Below, in pieces: positions 6,306 through 12,269 of a stretch of 12,269 nucleotides of DNA. Source of the DNA: JANWHF01 sp036276235 (GTDB taxonomy: Bacteria; Planctomycetota; Phycisphaerae; Tepidisphaerales; Tepidisphaeraceae). The notes below the pieces were generated by a model. The model was not told the DNA's origin and made no database searches. It saw only the letters and a program-made list of their open reading frames with translations. Each line of letters starts with the position of its first letter. Within the stretch, counting starts at the first letter, position 1. Made by a program: the position numbers and the translations under genes. The stretch lies in contig DATBDZ010000433.1 in NCBI GenBank assembly GCA_036276235.1, positions 1-12,269 on the forward strand, read 5' to 3'.

Positions 6306-7001
6306 ATGACGCACCATCAACACATTCCGATGCCTCATCCCGGCGCGGCTGGCGCGGGCCGGGTTTCCTGCGCTGCGCTCAACGCCAACGTTCTTGTTCT
6401 CAATAAGTTTTATCAGGCGATTCGAGTCATCAATGTTCGCCGCGCCTTTTCGCTGCTTTGCCGCGATCTGGCTGAGGTGATCCACATTGAAGCCGACGCC
6501 CAGGGCCACAGCCGCTGGCAGAATCTCGATTTCCAAAGCTGGACGGAACTGTCGCTGCTCAAGAAGGAATTCGAGCCGGATGATTACGAATGGATTCACA
6601 CGGTGCGGCTGCAGATCGCCGTCCCGCGGATCATTCGTCTGCTCGGGTACGACAAGCTCCCGCGGCAGGATGTGAAGTTCAACCGCCGCAACATCTACGC
6701 GCGCGACGCCAATAAGTGCCAGTATTGCGGCAAGAAGATGCCGACGACGGATTTGTCGCTGGATCACGTCGTCCCCAAGAGCCAGGGCGGCAAGACCACG
6801 TGGGAAAATATCGTCTGCTGCTGCATCAAGTGCAACGTGAAGAAAGGCGGCCGCACGCCCGACCAGGCGCACATGCACCTGATCACCAAGCCGGTAAAGC
6901 CCAAGCGCAGCCCGGTCATCAACATCCGCCTCGCGGATGATCGATACTCAAGCTGGAAGCAGTTCCTCGATACGGCGTACTGGACGGTGGAGCTGAAATA
7001 A
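6306..7001 (+). CDS. HNH endonuclease (231 aa)
   Basis: Protein of the widespread bacterial HNH family that begins with a VLVLNK.Y-type strand and ends with a zinc-bound HNH module. Visible landmarks: ANVLVLNKFYQAIRVINVRRA (27-47), VPRIIRLLGYDKLP (106-119), NRRNIYARDANKCQYCGK (126-143) with zinc Cys 138 and 141, the catalytic LDHVVPKSQGG (152-162) with D153/H154, TWENIV (165-170) with N168, and CIKCNVKKGGRTP (173-185) with Cys 173 and 176 and N177. All expected metal and catalytic residues are present, so it is probably active as a nuclease on DNA; its cellular task is not established for this family. The start at ATG 6306 is preceded by a weak AGGCGGG; ATG 6330 is an alternative and would remove only poorly conserved residues. 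It reads in the same direction as the frameshifted HNH gene 350 bases downstream but belongs to a different family. Confidence 0.88.
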   Translation: MTHHQHIPMPHPGAAGAGRVSCAALNANVLVLNKFYQAIRVINVRRAFSLLCRDLAEVIHIEADAQGHSRWQNLDFQSWTELSLLKKEFEPDDYEWIHTVRLQIAVPRIIRLLGYDKLPRQDVKFNRRNIYARDANKCQYCGKKMPTTDLSLDHVVPKSQGGKTTWENIVCCCIKCNVKKGGRTPDQAHMHLITKPVKPKRSPVINIRLADDRYSSWKQFLDTAYWTVELK

Positions 7002-7058
7002 GCTCCGCCGTTCGGTGCTGCGCGAAATAATGTCTGGTAGCAGGACAAACGAGAACGA

Positions 7059-7064
7059 TATAAT
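7059..7064 (+). promoter_or_regulatory. TATAAT -10 box six bases before a start codon (leaderless candidate)
   Basis: A perfect TATAAT lies at 7059-7064 and ATG at 7071. Transcription would normally start about seven bases after the box, placing the first base at or next to the ATG and giving a leaderless mRNA. There is no good TTGACA-like -35 at 16-18 bases and no Shine-Dalgarno site, so the call rests on the -10 box alone. Confidence 0.35.
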
Positions 7065-7070
7065 CCACCT

Positions 7071-7337
7071 ATGCTTCAACATTCCTCCGCACTTGAGCGC
7101 ATCATCCAGCCAGGCGAAGGGACGCTGGCAGCCGATCTGGCTGAGTTCATACTGAAGCTTGACTTTCCCCCCGCGGATCATGAGCGGTATCAGCAGCTTT
7201 CTGCTAAAGCCCAGGAAGGCTCCCTCACGCCGGAGGAAGAGGCCGACCTAGACGATTTGCTCACCGCGAATGATGTCCTAACAATTCTCCAATCAAAAGC
7301 TCGCCAGTCGCTGCAGCGCCGAAACCCTGCCGCGTGA
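7071..7337 (+). CDS. Conserved 88-aa protein encoded upstream of an HNH endonuclease
   Basis: Small acidic, helical protein. The region PGEGTLAADLAEFILKLDFPPADHERYQQLSAKAQEG spans residues 14-50, then SLTPEEEADLDDLLTANDVLTILQSKAR (51-78) and a short basic tail. I recall close relatives in planctomycetes and cyanobacteria, usually placed directly before a gene for a small HNH endonuclease of the type that follows here; this recollection could not be checked. The stop codon is nine bases before the next ATG, so the two form a tight unit. No catalytic motif, membrane segment or DNA-binding fold is evident. A role as partner or inhibitor of the nuclease is a reasonable inference from gene order and size, not a demonstrated function. 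ATG 7071 is chosen because it gives the whole conserved region and follows a TATAAT box. Confidence 0.8.
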   Translation: MLQHSSALERIIQPGEGTLAADLAEFILKLDFPPADHERYQQLSAKAQEGSLTPEEEADLDDLLTANDVLTILQSKARQSLQRRNPAA

Positions 7338-7346
7338 GACTCGCCT

Positions 7347-7777
7347 ATGGAGTCGTTTATCGAGCAGCGGATCCGTCAGTTGGCTGACAATCGGTGCGAA
7401 TATTGCCGCATTCCCGAAGAGGGCGGCAAATTCCGGCACGTGCTGGATCACATTATCGCCCGTGTCAGCACGGTGGACAGACAGTAGTGGAAAACTTGGC
7501 CCTGTGCTGCGGACGTTGCAATCGCTTCAAAGGTCCGAACATCGCCAGCATCGACAGGGAAACCGACATGCTCGTACCGCTGTTTCACCCACGCCGCGAT
7601 TACTGGCAGCAGCACTTTCGATGGAATGGCCCGCTTCTCATTGGAACAACCCCGATTGGCCGGGCAACTGTCAACTTGCTTGCGATCAATTTGCCCGTTC
7701 GCGTAGCGGCCCGGCAAGCCCTGATTGAAGAGGGGCGATTCCCTCCGCAAGGCGCCGCTGACCGATTGCAAAGGTAA
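7347..7777 (+). pseudogene. HNH endonuclease broken by a 2-base insertion
   Basis: From ATG 7347 the first frame reads ...NRCEYCRIPEEGGKFRHVL then DHIIAR and soon hits TAG (7485-7487). The continuation QHGGQTVVENLALCCGRCN and then RFKGPNIASIDRETD lies in another frame ending at 7777. Removing one GT from CGTGTCAG (7461-7468) joins them as DHIIAR-QHGGQ and gives 142 residues, the expected size for this family. The first half holds the CEYC zinc pair and the DH of the HNH motif; the second holds the catalytic Asn region and the CGRC pair. Neither frame alone can make a nuclease. The downstream part keeps typical family sequence (FHPRRDYWQQHF, TPIGRATVNLLAIN, ALIEEGRFP), so the lesion is recent, a sequencing error, or a recoding site. 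It follows the 88-aa gene by nine bases and its stop is 23 bases from a convergent glycosyltransferase stop. Confidence 0.85.
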
Positions 7778-7800
7778 CGTCGCGAGCAACGCGTCATCGC

Positions 7801-8796
7801 TTAGGCGAGCCGCGTGTTCCATTTGTGTTGCAATCTTCTCCGCTCGTTCTGAATAATCTGATTAAACGGGTCGCTTTGCAGGGCGTGATTGAAGCCGGCG
7901 ATGATGTTGTCCATCTCGCGTGCCGCGTCGGGGCGGAGGGCGGGTTCCAGATCGATTGCCTTGTGAAGCGCATCAATGGCGGCGTCGTAGCGGCCGCAGC
8001 ATCCCAGGACCGCGCCGTATGCGAGCCAGGCACGGGCGTTTTGCGGTTGATCCTGCGTGGTCTGCGCGGAATTACTCTCGGCGGTGCTGAGCTGGCCGGC
8101 CTTCAGATAATCGGCGAGCGTACTGAATTCGGCTTCATCGGGACCGGGCTCGGTCTTGATAGCCGCGCTCTGGCCGGTCAGAAGGGAAATAAATCGATCG
8201 CGATTGAAGTCAATCGAGCTTCGGGCGGCGGGGATCGTGACGGCGGTGCCGTTCCATTTGTGTCGCACCGGCCAGTTTGATTGCTGTAGGCGGATGCCGG
8301 CTTTGTTGGCTCGGAAGGATAATTCGGTGTCTTCCCAATAGGGCATTTTGAACGCCTCCTCGTTCCAACCTTTGAGCAAATCCCAGGCCTCCCGCCGGCC
8401 GGCGATGCACCAGCCGTCGATATAGGGAAGAGTCCACTGGGCCACGCGCGCTTTGCGGACGGATGGGCCTGCCAGCGTGTTGGGCGCAACATCGCGGCGC
8501 ACCGCACCCAGCCATCCGGGCCCATCGGCGGCGATATCGTTATTCAAAAAAATCACGATCTGACCGGATGCTTTCGCCAGCCCCTGATTATTCGCCGGCG
8601 CAAACCAGCGGTTTTGCTCGTTGCGGATATAGATGCCGCCCAAACGATCAACCATCGCCCGCAGCCGCGCAGCATTGGCGGCAGATGAGCCGTTGTCGAT
8701 GACGATGACCTGCACGTCCGGCCCAGCGAGCGCGCGCTCGTAGTCCTCAATGAATTCCGGATGATCGAGCCAGGGGGTGATAATGCTCAGCGTCAT
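7801..8796 (-). CDS. Family 2 glycosyltransferase with C-terminal TPR-like region (331 aa)
   Basis: N-terminal GT-A domain: LSIITPWLDHPEFIEDYERA (3-22), VIDNGSS (32-38), NNQGLAKASG (69-78), the metal site FLNNDI (83-88), the DGWCIAGRREAWDLL stretch (127-141), the acidic motif YWEDTELSFRANKAG (153-167) and VRHKWNGT (177-184). This resembles rhamnosyltransferase-like GT2 proteins that act on surface glycans. From about residue 222 to 285 there are two TPR-like helical pairs, the second (ARAWLAYGAVLGCCGRYDAAI then DALHKAIDLEP) being typical, which suggests protein-protein contact. ATG 8796 is chosen because GGAG lies four bases before it; an in-frame TTG at 8811 is the alternative. The gene is convergent with the HNH unit and is not close to the first glycosyltransferase, so a shared pathway cannot be claimed. 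Confidence 0.88.
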   Translation of the reverse strand: MTLSIITPWLDHPEFIEDYERALAGPDVQVIVIDNGSSAANAARLRAMVDRLGGIYIRNEQNRWFAPANNQGLAKASGQIVIFLNNDIAADGPGWLGAVRRDVAPNTLAGPSVRKARVAQWTLPYIDGWCIAGRREAWDLLKGWNEEAFKMPYWEDTELSFRANKAGIRLQQSNWPVRHKWNGTAVTIPAARSSIDFNRDRFISLLTGQSAAIKTEPGPDEAEFSTLADYLKAGQLSTAESNSAQTTQDQPQNARAWLAYGAVLGCCGRYDAAIDALHKAIDLEPALRPDAAREMDNIIAGFNHALQSDPFNQIIQNERRRLQHKWNTRLA

Positions 8797-8995
8797 TGAG
8801 CTCCGGGCCAACGGGACGGCACCTTTTTGGGACTAACAGCGCGGCGCACGATCACAATGAGTAAAGCGAAACTCCATCGTGGAGTGTGCCAAAGAATAAA
8901 AGAATGAAGCGGCCTGTTTTTTGTGGAATGATCGAATGACTCCCTGCGGGCTGCCGATGCTAGGTAGCCGCTGCAACGAAATCACGTTTTCAGAC

Positions 8996-9030
8996 AATAA
9001 TAAAGCCCCGCACCGCCAGCGGCGCGAGGC
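8996..9030 (-). terminator. Intrinsic terminator for the minus-strand genes to its right
   Basis: Read on the minus strand, GCCTCGCGCCG (9030-9020) pairs over 11 bp, with two G-T wobbles, with CGGTGCGGGGC (9015-9005) and is followed at once by TTTATTATT (9004-8996). This is the best terminator in the window and lies 38 bases after the stop of the small gene at 9068-9349. A second small hairpin, ACGCCGG-AACGA-CCGGCGT (9036-9054), sits just before it. Confidence 0.75.
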
Positions 9031-9067
9031 TATTGACGCCGGAACGACCGGCGTGCGGGTGTTACGA

Positions 9068-9349
9068 TCAGTGCTGCGGCGCGCTTGTTTGCATGCGTCG
9101 CGCGAGGCGGCGCAAGAACGCCGCGAGCTTTGTGCTGGTGAAATCCATCCCCTCGACGGCCAGTGCCGCCTCTCGCAGTTCTTCGGGAACGCGATGGCGG
9201 GTATTGATTCGATGGCGGATCGCATGCACCCAACGCCCGCTGTCGATCCCCCGCCGCTCCACCCAGTAGGCGGATCGAAGAAGATTCATGGCCTGCGTCC
9301 GCACGATGGATAAGCGAAATCCAGCGTGAGAGAGGGCCAAAAAAATCAT
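9068..9349 (-). CDS. Small protein of unknown function (93 aa, or 73 from an internal Met)
   Basis: I do not recognise this gene. The product is helical and basic, with MNLLRSAYWVERRGIDSGRW in its middle, then ELREAALAVEGMDFTST and a basic tail (LRRLARRMQTSAPQH). The first 20 residues (MIFLALSHAGFRLSIV...) look less protein-like, so ATG 9289 is a possible later start; neither start has a good ribosome binding site. Support for a real gene comes from the intrinsic terminator 38 bases after its stop, on the same strand, and from lack of a better reading on the other strand. It follows the VIT-vWA gene by 76 bases and may be read through from it. No function is proposed. Confidence 0.5.
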   Translation of the reverse strand: MIFLALSHAGFRLSIVRTQAMNLLRSAYWVERRGIDSGRWVHAIRHRINTRHRVPEELREAALAVEGMDFTSTKLAAFLRRLARRMQTSAPQH

Positions 9350-9425
9350 TATTCGGGCGCGGCCTTAACAGGGTGCGCAAGTGCGCAAGAGTTTCGGCGG
9401 CGCGTCTTGTCCCCTCCTCCGGCAT

Positions 9426-11966
9426 TTAACGGATCTTCACCAGCTCTCCATCGAGCATGACATCGACCTTCTCGCCCAGCGCGAGCCATTCGCTGGCTTC
9501 GGGGTGTTTGGCGAGGATTGCGAAGAATTCGTCGCTGCCGAATTTCACTTCGCGCTGCTTGAGGTCTTTGTTCTTGGCGAGATTCTCCTGGGCAGTGGAA
9601 TCGGTCCAAATGTCGCCGTTCTGGTAGAAGGTGCGATCGCGAATGACGCGCGCCTGCTGGGCGTAGTTTTGCGCGTCACGGTAGCCGTAGGCGGGCTGGG
9701 TCGTCGCGGGCCCAGCGGCAGATCCGGCGCTACCCGGCTGTGCCGACGCGCCAGCGCCGCGGCGTCCGCCGAGGGCGAACCCACCACCGCCTCCGCCGCC
9801 GCCGTACCCGCCCCCGCCGCCAAAGCTTCTGGCGCCTTCCGGTGGGGCACCGCCTTGCTGGCCCTTTGCCATGGCTTGCTGCCCTGCCTGCTGCTGTGCC
9901 TGTTGCTGATTCTCGCCGGACTTAAGTTGCGCCAGCGCCTGCGCATTATCGATCGCCTCCTGGCCAGTGCGCTTGCTGGCATCTTTTGCTTCATCGCGGG
10001 CATAGGCATAACGCTCGCGCACCGTTTCATTTGCCTGACGATCAGCGCTCAGCTCACTGAACGATTGCAACCCGCGCGGCACATCGCGGCGTTTTTCATC
10101 TTCCATGATCAGATACGCCGTGTAGGGCGTGACGATGCCGAATCGGCGGGCGAGGCTCGTTACCTCATCCTTCAGCTCGGGGCTTTCTCCATGCAAACGG
10201 ATTTCATCAAGCAAATATCCGACACGCCGCGTTGCCCATAATCTGGGGATGAAGCTGTTGGCCGAATCGTCGCCGCCGAAGTTGACATCGGTGGTGAATT
10301 CCTGGCGCTCGCCGTTGAGTGAGCCGGAGATTTTCACCAGCCCTGGCCCCCCGCCGCCGTAGCGGCCAAAGAGCACCAGCATCTGCCCGCGGAACAGATC
10401 CGGAATCTGATTCGGATAAAGCTGCGAAACGCGAATATCGCGACCGTCGAAATTCACATGCACATTGGCAAGGACCGGCTCTTTGATCTTCGTATAAAAC
10501 TCGCCGAGCTTGACCTCGAGGTCTTCATTTGGGAGCACGTACTGGCTGACGGCATTGGTCTGCTCGGCCAACCGATCGAGCAAGTGCGTGTTCACATCCG
10601 TCCCGAGGCCGAAGCAAAAAATCCGCGTCGCCCCCTGATCGGCGCGGCCGACGTTCGCGAGAATCGCATCCTCATTGCTCTGGCCCACGGTCGGCAAACC
10701 ATCGGTGATGAAGATGACGATATAAGGCCGATCGGTCCCGCGATCGCGACCCGACTCGCGCGGCCGCATTTTCAGGGCGGTGCGCAACGCCTCATCGATC
10801 GCGGTGCCGCCGATCGGTTGCAGGCCGGAAACAAATTCCTGCGCGCGGTTCAGATGTTCCCGATCGGCATCCACCAGGCCTTCATAAAGTGGCTCGACTT
10901 CTGTCGAGAAACGGATCACATCGAAACGATCCCCCTTGTTTAGATTCTGGAGGCAAAACGAAAGTGACTTCCGCGCCTGCTCGATTTTCTTGCCGCCGTC
11001 TTCGGACATCGAGCCGCTGGTATCGATGACGAAGCAGACATCCTTGCTCTGCACCGCGCCGCGCGGCGCGACCATGCCCGGCGATGCCAGCAGCAGAAAG
11101 TATCCTTCCGCCCCGCTCTTGTACGTCAGCAGGTCAACCCCAAGCGGCTTTTGCGTGCGCGAAAAAAGGACTTTGAAATCCGTATCCGGCCGCACGTTGT
11201 GATCGTGCCACGTGACGTTCGCCTGATGCTCACCTTCGCGATGAATATTCACCGGATGGCTGGGGCTATAGACGCTCTTGATCGGGTCTTTGGAATCGAT
11301 GGTGAGATTGATCGAAACATCGCGCAGCGGCCGCGAAGAAAACTTCTCCGTGTTCAGCGGATACGAATACTCCACCAAGCCGCTGTCGCTCTTGAGCAAC
11401 TGCGTGTAAGCAACCTTGATCCGCTTGCGCGAGTTAGGCTCAATCGGAAAGATGTGAACCTGAAACGCATCGCGGCCGGCGTATTCGAGCAGTGCCGGAT
11501 CGCGCATCTTGCGGACGATGTCTTCGTAGATCGAGCGCGCCTCGCCGCTGTCGAGCAGCTCCGCCTGCTGCATGACGCCGTCGATTTCCATTTGGAATTT
11601 GTCGATGTGCGCGCCACGAGGCAGCGGGAAGATGTAGGTCCCTTCGAGCCGCGCGTTATTGGGATTGTAAAATTCCTGATCGACGCTGGTGGTCGCGACC
11701 TGGTCCTTGATCGAGACATCGACGTGGTGATAAGAAACTTCCAGCGGCGCAAAGGAGAAATGCCCGCGTACCACCACTGTCGATTGCTGGACGATAATGA
11801 ATCCATCGGCGCGGGCGATCGCGGGTAACAGCAGCAGTGCTGCGAGCACGACACCGACGACGCCCGCAACAATCCTGCTCTTTTTAGCCGCGTGGCCACA
11901 GGCCCGCGCTGTTCGCCCCCAACCAAAGTACTGCCGCCCGCAAACTCGCACGCAATGGCCAGACAT
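9426..11966 (-). CDS. Secreted VIT and von Willebrand factor A domain protein with Gly-rich linker (846 aa)
   Basis: Likely exported protein related to inter-alpha-trypsin-inhibitor heavy-chain-like proteins of bacteria. The start is ATG 11966, preceded by AGAGGTGG. Signal peptide: long Arg/Lys-rich n-region to about residue 31, hydrophobic core (IVAGVVGVVLAALLLL, 32-47) and a likely cleavage site ARA-DG (51-55). VIT domain roughly 65-195: DVSIKDQVATTSVDQEFYNP (83-102), LEGTYIFPLP (107-116), IYEDIVRKMRDPALLEY (146-162). vWA domain roughly 305-495 with a complete metal-ion-dependent adhesion site: DTSGS (315-319), T388 in GGTAID, D422 in ITDG. A beta-rich region follows, then RRFGIVTPYTAYLIMED (607-623), a Gln/Ala-rich stretch (about 676-705), a Gly tract (716-729), and a conserved end with FGSDEFFAILAKHP (809-822). 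The intact metal site suggests ligand or protein binding at the cell envelope. The upstream frame to 12140 is repeat DNA. An ECF-type promoter candidate precedes the gene. Confidence 0.92.
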   Translation of the reverse strand: MSGHCVRVCGRQYFGWGRTARACGHAAKKSRIVAGVVGVVLAALLLLPAIARADGFIIVQQSTVVVRGHFSFAPLEVSYHHVDVSIKDQVATTSVDQEFYNPNNARLEGTYIFPLPRGAHIDKFQMEIDGVMQQAELLDSGEARSIYEDIVRKMRDPALLEYAGRDAFQVHIFPIEPNSRKRIKVAYTQLLKSDSGLVEYSYPLNTEKFSSRPLRDVSINLTIDSKDPIKSVYSPSHPVNIHREGEHQANVTWHDHNVRPDTDFKVLFSRTQKPLGVDLLTYKSGAEGYFLLLASPGMVAPRGAVQSKDVCFVIDTSGSMSEDGGKKIEQARKSLSFCLQNLNKGDRFDVIRFSTEVEPLYEGLVDADREHLNRAQEFVSGLQPIGGTAIDEALRTALKMRPRESGRDRGTDRPYIVIFITDGLPTVGQSNEDAILANVGRADQGATRIFCFGLGTDVNTHLLDRLAEQTNAVSQYVLPNEDLEVKLGEFYTKIKEPVLANVHVNFDGRDIRVSQLYPNQIPDLFRGQMLVLFGRYGGGGPGLVKISGSLNGERQEFTTDVNFGGDDSANSFIPRLWATRRVGYLLDEIRLHGESPELKDEVTSLARRFGIVTPYTAYLIMEDEKRRDVPRGLQSFSELSADRQANETVRERYAYARDEAKDASKRTGQEAIDNAQALAQLKSGENQQQAQQQAGQQAMAKGQQGGAPPEGARSFGGGGGYGGGGGGGGFALGGRRGAGASAQPGSAGSAAGPATTQPAYGYRDAQNYAQQARVIRDRTFYQNGDIWTDSTAQENLAKNKDLKQREVKFGSDEFFAILAKHPEASEWLALGEKVDVMLDGELVKIR

Positions 11967-12024
11967 GGCACCACCTCTTGTTTGAGACCGACCGACGGAT
12001 ACCGCTTGATGTCCGCGTCTACCC

Positions 12025-12053
12025 TTTGAGCGCGCGAGAGGTCTAAAAGTTCC
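12025..12053 (-). promoter_or_regulatory. ECF-sigma-like promoter candidate for the VIT-vWA gene
   Basis: On the minus strand GGAACTT (12053-12047) and TCAAA (12029-12025) are separated by 17 bases, matching the pattern of extracytoplasmic-function (sigma-E-like) promoters. Transcription would start near 12018, giving a leader of about 50 bases with a Shine-Dalgarno site before ATG 11966. A motif this short can occur by chance. Confidence 0.3.
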
Positions 12054-12080
12054 AGAAATTTCGCCGCAATGCGAATTCCG

Positions 12081-12269
12081 AAACCCGAATCCCGAAATCC
12101 GAATCAATTCCGAAATCCGAATGACGAAATCGGATGTCACGCGAAGAAGCGAAGCAACGAAGGAGCTTGCGGATTTTCCTTCGTTTCTTCGTCTCTTCGC
12201 GTGACATCAATTCCCGGATTCGGTCATTCGGTCATTCGGCATTGATTCCGATTTCGGGGATTCGGGTTT
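12081..12269. repeat. Large imperfect inverted repeat rich in TTCGG units, continuing past the window
   Basis: The inner arms 12133-12164 and 12177-12208 match at 29 of 32 positions (GATGTCACGCGAAGA outermost) around a 12-base loop. The outer parts, 12081-12132 and 12209-12269, are degenerate reverse complements made of CGAAATCC/GATTTCGG-type units of about 8 bases, with the AAACCCGAATCCC start of one arm answered by GGGATTCGGGTTT at the window end. A short tandem GGTCATTC repeat lies at 12222-12237. Together with the promoter region (11967-12080) this fills the gene-free right end. Confidence 0.75.

Noticed and set aside
7394..7777. HNH gene starting at ATG 7394 as an intact shorter gene
   Set aside because: The residues before QHGGQ in this frame (MRILPHSRRG...) are not family-like, whereas the other frame gives CEYC and LDHIIAR; a frameshift explains the data better.
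9381..10241. 286-residue plus-strand frame
   Set aside because: It lies antisense to the well-supported VIT-vWA gene and reads low-complexity sequence from the Gly/Gln-rich linker; a GC-rich shadow.
11967..12140. 58-residue upstream extension of the VIT-vWA protein
   Set aside because: It translates the TTCGG repeat units and would bury the signal peptide; ATG 11966 has a ribosome binding site.

Overview
The window looks like a stretch of GC-rich bacterial chromosome, most likely from a planctomycete-type organism (Phycisphaerae-like). The reasons are a secreted VIT-vWA protein with a Gly-rich tail, two different HNH endonuclease families side by side, few convincing Shine-Dalgarno sites, and intergenic space full of short palindromic repeats. 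The phylum is an inference from gene content and style; no rRNA or other taxonomic marker is present, and no tRNA, CRISPR array or transposase gene was found.

Layout. Bases 2-1525 (+) are the C-terminal two thirds of a ClpC-type AAA+ unfoldase, cut by the window edge and followed by a 15-bp perfect hairpin. A small basic protein of unknown function follows (1743-2039, +). A family 2 glycosyltransferase lies on the minus strand (2130-3047). Between it and the next gene is a 340-bp mosaic of inverted repeats (3164-3505) holding two potential G-quadruplex tracts and a 36-bp perfect palindrome. Then come an MFS efflux-type transporter (3592-4833, +) and a class I methyltransferase (4912-5733, +). 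A second repeat island (5739-6080) contains a homologue of the same palindrome, apparently broken by other repeat material.

The middle holds an intact HNH endonuclease (6306-7001, +) and a two-gene unit: an 88-residue acidic protein (7071-7337) and a second, unrelated HNH endonuclease (7347-7777) that is frameshifted by an extra GT exactly between its two metal/catalytic halves. Convergent to it is a second glycosyltransferase with a C-terminal TPR-like region (7801-8796, -). The right part is a minus-strand block: a VIT-vWA secreted protein of 846 residues (9426-11966), a small unknown protein (9068-9349) and a good intrinsic terminator (8996-9030). Upstream of the VIT-vWA gene are an ECF-sigma-like promoter candidate and a ~190-bp imperfect inverted repeat running off the window end.

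How the genes fit together. There is no single large operon. Clear short units are the transporter-methyltransferase pair, the 88-aa/HNH pair, and perhaps the VIT-vWA gene with the small gene behind it. The best candidates for something little described are the 88-aa/HNH pair with its inactivated nuclease, and the repeat family that keeps its palindromic ends and loop while its interior or flanks change.
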